Shown here: piece by piece, positions 61,275 to 64,000 of the stretch | Position numbering within the stretch: position 1 is the stretch's first letter | Layout: each line of letters opens with the position of its first letter | Origin: Prostheceraeus crozeri | Lineage: Eukaryota; Platyhelminthes; Polycladida; Euryleptidae | Assembly (NCBI GenBank): GCA_907163375.1 | Contig: CAJQUW010016138.1 | Location: 853,524 to 917,523, forward strand | Reading direction: 5' to 3' | DNA: 64,000 nucleotides | The notes under the pieces: model-generated | What the model was told of the DNA's origin: nothing | Database searches by the model: none | Seen by the model: only the letters and a program-made list of their open reading frames with translations | Translations under genes and position numbers: made by a program

Positions 61275-63418
61275 TTAAAGTTTGGCACACTTTACAATTC
61301 CGCTGTGATTCAGCTTCAAATGATTGCATCCTTTTACGCAGACGCTGTAATCGTTCATGTGAGTCAGTCTCACTTTTCTTATTGCATTGTTCATGCACTC
61401 AATGTGAATTAAAGTCTCCTTTTCATGAACACGGCTGTTTGAAACCTGGGAGGCCAACAGGAGATTGGATTGTGTTAGGTTCCTCACAGATTCAATTAAG
61501 CCTCTATTCTCCTCCTTCATTTTCTTCTCCCGCTCCTCTGCCTGCTGTAGGCGCTCCTGGCAGAGACGCAACTTGGTCTGCATATCCTCTTCTGTCGAGG
61601 TTGCGTCCAAGTCGACGTTATAATCCCGCACTGGGAGAGGAGCCGTCACATCCGACGTTGGTAGAGCTGCAACTGGGGGAGGTGTTGTGGGAAGTAGTAC
61701 CGGGGAGGAAGGAGCTGCACCTGGCGTCGGTAATGGGTTCGGAGGAGATACCGGCAAGGGAAGACGTGCAGGGGATGATGGAGCCAAGCAGATCATTGGG
61801 GACGGCGGCAGGCGGACACTCCAGCTCGGGGATGCCCGGATGTTGCTGAAGGAGACCTCCTGTGATGCATGCATCACGGAGTCCTGTAAACGAAAAGAAA
61901 CAATTGTTTATGAACTATTTGCAATTGTTAACATTTATCAAAATTAAAATTAACACTATGTAAATTCAATTACATAAATTAAAATTAACTTGTTGACATT
62001 TATTAACTCCAAATGTGAATTTCACATACCTTCAGCTTGATTGTCCCTCGATTGGATCCACCTTCATCCTCCGAAATAACCATCGAATCATTCTAGAAGA
62101 TAAATTGATCTATTGCAGATTAATAAATTTTTACTCAAGTGGGTTTCTAAATTACAATGGAAAAGTTCTCTGCTGATGCAGTCATCTAAGCATTAAACTT
62201 ACATTTGCAACTGAATTATCGTCATTGGATGAGGATGTTGGAGACGACGTGGTGGAGACGTCGTCATCAGATGACGAGAAATCGCCCGATGATTCATGGA
62301 TGGAGTAGGGCTTCTCCTCGTTATCCTCTATAGATGTGGTGGTCGCCGGCGTAGACAGAAAGCTCCGCTGATGTCTTTTAAGGGACAAAGATCGTACAGC
62401 CTGCAGCGAAAATGTGATAATGTTTTTATAACTAAATAGATATTAATGAGAATTAATATAGACATGGACTATATACATGTAAAGTTTTTTTCCAGGTATT
62501 GTTGTCTGATATCGAATCGTAGACCATGAAAATCACACTTACGGGACTTGAGATGGTTTTCTTTTCCGGCGAATTCAACCGAGGTATTGCAGGATACCTT
62601 TGGACACTTGGAAACAGCTGAAAATAGAAATTCATGTTCAATTTCACATTAAGAAGTAATAAGCAAATTAATTTCTTACCTTTCGCAAGTTTTCCACCGC
62701 ATTATTGTCTTCGAAACTGACTTTCTGCGGTCGGGGCACCTCACACTGAAATATTTATGAAATATTGATTTAATTTATGCACACGATTACTAACCTGAGT
62801 AAATAGAATCTCACATCTTGAACGACCGGTTTCGTCTGCACCAACACCTTGGCTTTCTTCGGTGGGGGCATCACCATCTCCTGAAATGTGTTAACAACAA
62901 ATTTATTTTAATCTAAAGGAAGCAGTACTTTTTGTCAACTGTGAGTCAGTTGTCCGTTCAAGTTAGCATTTAGAATTGACTGCACATACCTCAAAATCAC
63001 TCAAAGTCTCATCAATAAATTCTCGAGACTTGGGCACTTTCTTAGGTGCTCGGGACTTGGGGGCTTTCTTTGCCTCAGGCTCGTCCACCTGTGAGAGCGC
63101 TCCTTCAGTCGGCCTTTCCTTGTTAAAAAGCCTCTCCAATTTCTTTTTCTCCGCCTTGGAGGTAAGGTTGATGCCTTTCCGGCCATTCTGTTGGGCACAG
63201 GGAGTATGTTTGGCAATGAAGGCCTTTGCTGAGTCGCTGTTTACCTTGTCGTTGCTCCTCTCGTATGTCTTGCAGGTTAAACAATTGAGGTATGTGAAAT
63301 CCTGTTTGAATGAGCAGTCTTTGTGACCACTCTTGTTGGCATGTCGTACAGGTAGTCGGCATGTTTCACAATAATGGAAGATCAACCGTTGTCGCGCAAT
63401 ACTTTCATGTCGGACCAT
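61275..63418 (-). CDS. Seven-exon zinc-module and coiled-coil gene (C)
   Basis: Exon-like blocks on the minus strand: 63418-62990, 62880-62815, 62745-62680, 62617-62543, 62400-62203, 62092-62030 and 61883-61275. All have GT donors and AG acceptors, all are open, and all introns fall in phase 0. Exon 1 codes the zinc module (FHYCETCRLP, LNCLTCKTYE, HTPC) and a basic PKSRAPKKVPKSR region; exons 2-6 are Pro/Ser/acidic-rich; exon 7 begins DSVMHASQ, continues Pro-rich and ends in a coiled coil (RLCQERLQQAEEREKKMKEE). Total about 500 residues. It parallels the A and B genes at 6240 and 38450. It looks intact. Confidence 0.72.
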
Positions 63419-64000
63419 TTCTAAACAGGAAAAAAATTGATTATAATTCTATCTCTTGGTAAACGAGAACGCATTTATATACCATCAACAAAGCTCGATT
63501 AAGTGCTACTTTCATATTGGAGAAATCTGAGAAAGAAATAAAATTTGAAGTTGAAATTGAAACCGAAAGTCGAAAATTAGATATTTATTCGAAAAGGGTT
63601 AGCTCATAAGAAGAGTTGAAATTTGGAAACAGCTGATTTACTATTATTCAATTTCGAAATTAATATAATAGAATGAAAGTGAAATTTAGAAAATTCCAAC
63701 CAATCCTCAATTTGTTTAATTAAACAAGCTTGAATTTCATACATCTGTTAGCAGGTGACAGACTGAATATTTATAATGGATGAAGGCTTTATTTAGGTAT
63801 CTTTTTATTTATTTACAAACTGTGAAAATCTTGTTGATTCAAATACACTTACATTTAAACTGATATATTCATGTCTCTCGCTCAATGACTTAATATAGGA
63901 TGAAAAATTAAAAAAAAACATGGTTAATAATATAACATAAAGGGTTCCTATGCTAAAACCGAAGCTTCTATATTTAAAGCTATTTGGTTATAAAAACTTA
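63419..64000. other. AT-rich DNA upstream of the spliced gene
   Basis: Probably promoter and inner terminal region of Polinton C. No gene, no terminal repeat partner, and no recognised modules like those of A and B. Confidence 0.35.

Larger units (their letters stand above)
46540..63418. mobile_element. Polinton C (Maverick/adintovirus-like), boundaries uncertain
   Basis: A second lineage with the same core gene set as B but strongly diverged. From left: leftward zinc mini-gene, rightward accessory genes, basic protein, ATPase, conserved protein, integrase, penton-like, core, capsid and protease genes; then leftward TBP-like gene and partner, polymerase and a spliced zinc/coil gene. Capsid-block genes read whole; about six to seven breaks in all, mostly in polymerase. 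Termini are not recognised, the right one probably lies beyond 64000. Moderately young. Confidence 0.85.

Overview
The window reads as a repeat-dense intergenic block from an invertebrate animal genome. It uses the standard genetic code and shows GT-AG introns, TATA/CCAAT promoters, polyadenylation signals and a set of animal transposons (Tc1/mariner, piggyBac, P-element/THAP-like, Penelope-like). I cannot name the species. No ordinary host gene is convincingly present. The content is mostly three Polinton/Maverick (adintovirus-like) elements plus fragments of their ends, here treated as genomic fossils.

Layout. 1-9085: right-hand part of Polinton A, cut by the window edge: DNA polymerase B, small accessory genes with a repeated 3' module, a zinc-module/coiled-coil gene and a repeat-rich terminus. 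9086-15790: AT-rich, gene-poor DNA with tandem repeats, hairpins and one small ORF related to a Polinton C gene. 15795-18600: an isolated terminal piece of another Polinton-like element. 18919-19915: truncated Penelope-like element. 19916-41255: Polinton B, about 21 kb with ~600-bp inverted termini and a Tc1 element inserted in its left end. 41256-46530: P-element-like relic, a Penelope-type fragment, a 130-bp direct repeat, a piggyBac element and a minisatellite. About 46540 to beyond 63420: Polinton C, from a clearly different lineage than A/B.

How the genes fit together. B and C each carry a rightward block (small basic protein, packaging ATPase, conserved protein, chromodomain integrase, pX-like core protein, hexon-type capsid protein, adenain-like protease, penton-like protein). 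They also carry a leftward block (TBP-like gene, a small gene upstream of it, DNA polymerase B, zinc-module/coiled-coil gene). A and B polymerases are nearly identical (about 14 differences in roughly 770 residues by eye), so these copies are young. C keeps several capsid-block genes open and is broken mainly in the polymerase, ATPase, integrase and one accessory gene; B is broken in about ten places.

Most interesting: a two-lobed TATA-binding-protein homologue in both B and C; three hairpins with conserved loops and differing paired stems in C; a seven-exon, all-phase-0 spliced gene in C whose relatives in A and B have almost no introns; a repeated 3'-end module after each leftward small gene in A and B; and a DEDDh exonuclease-like gene in B.
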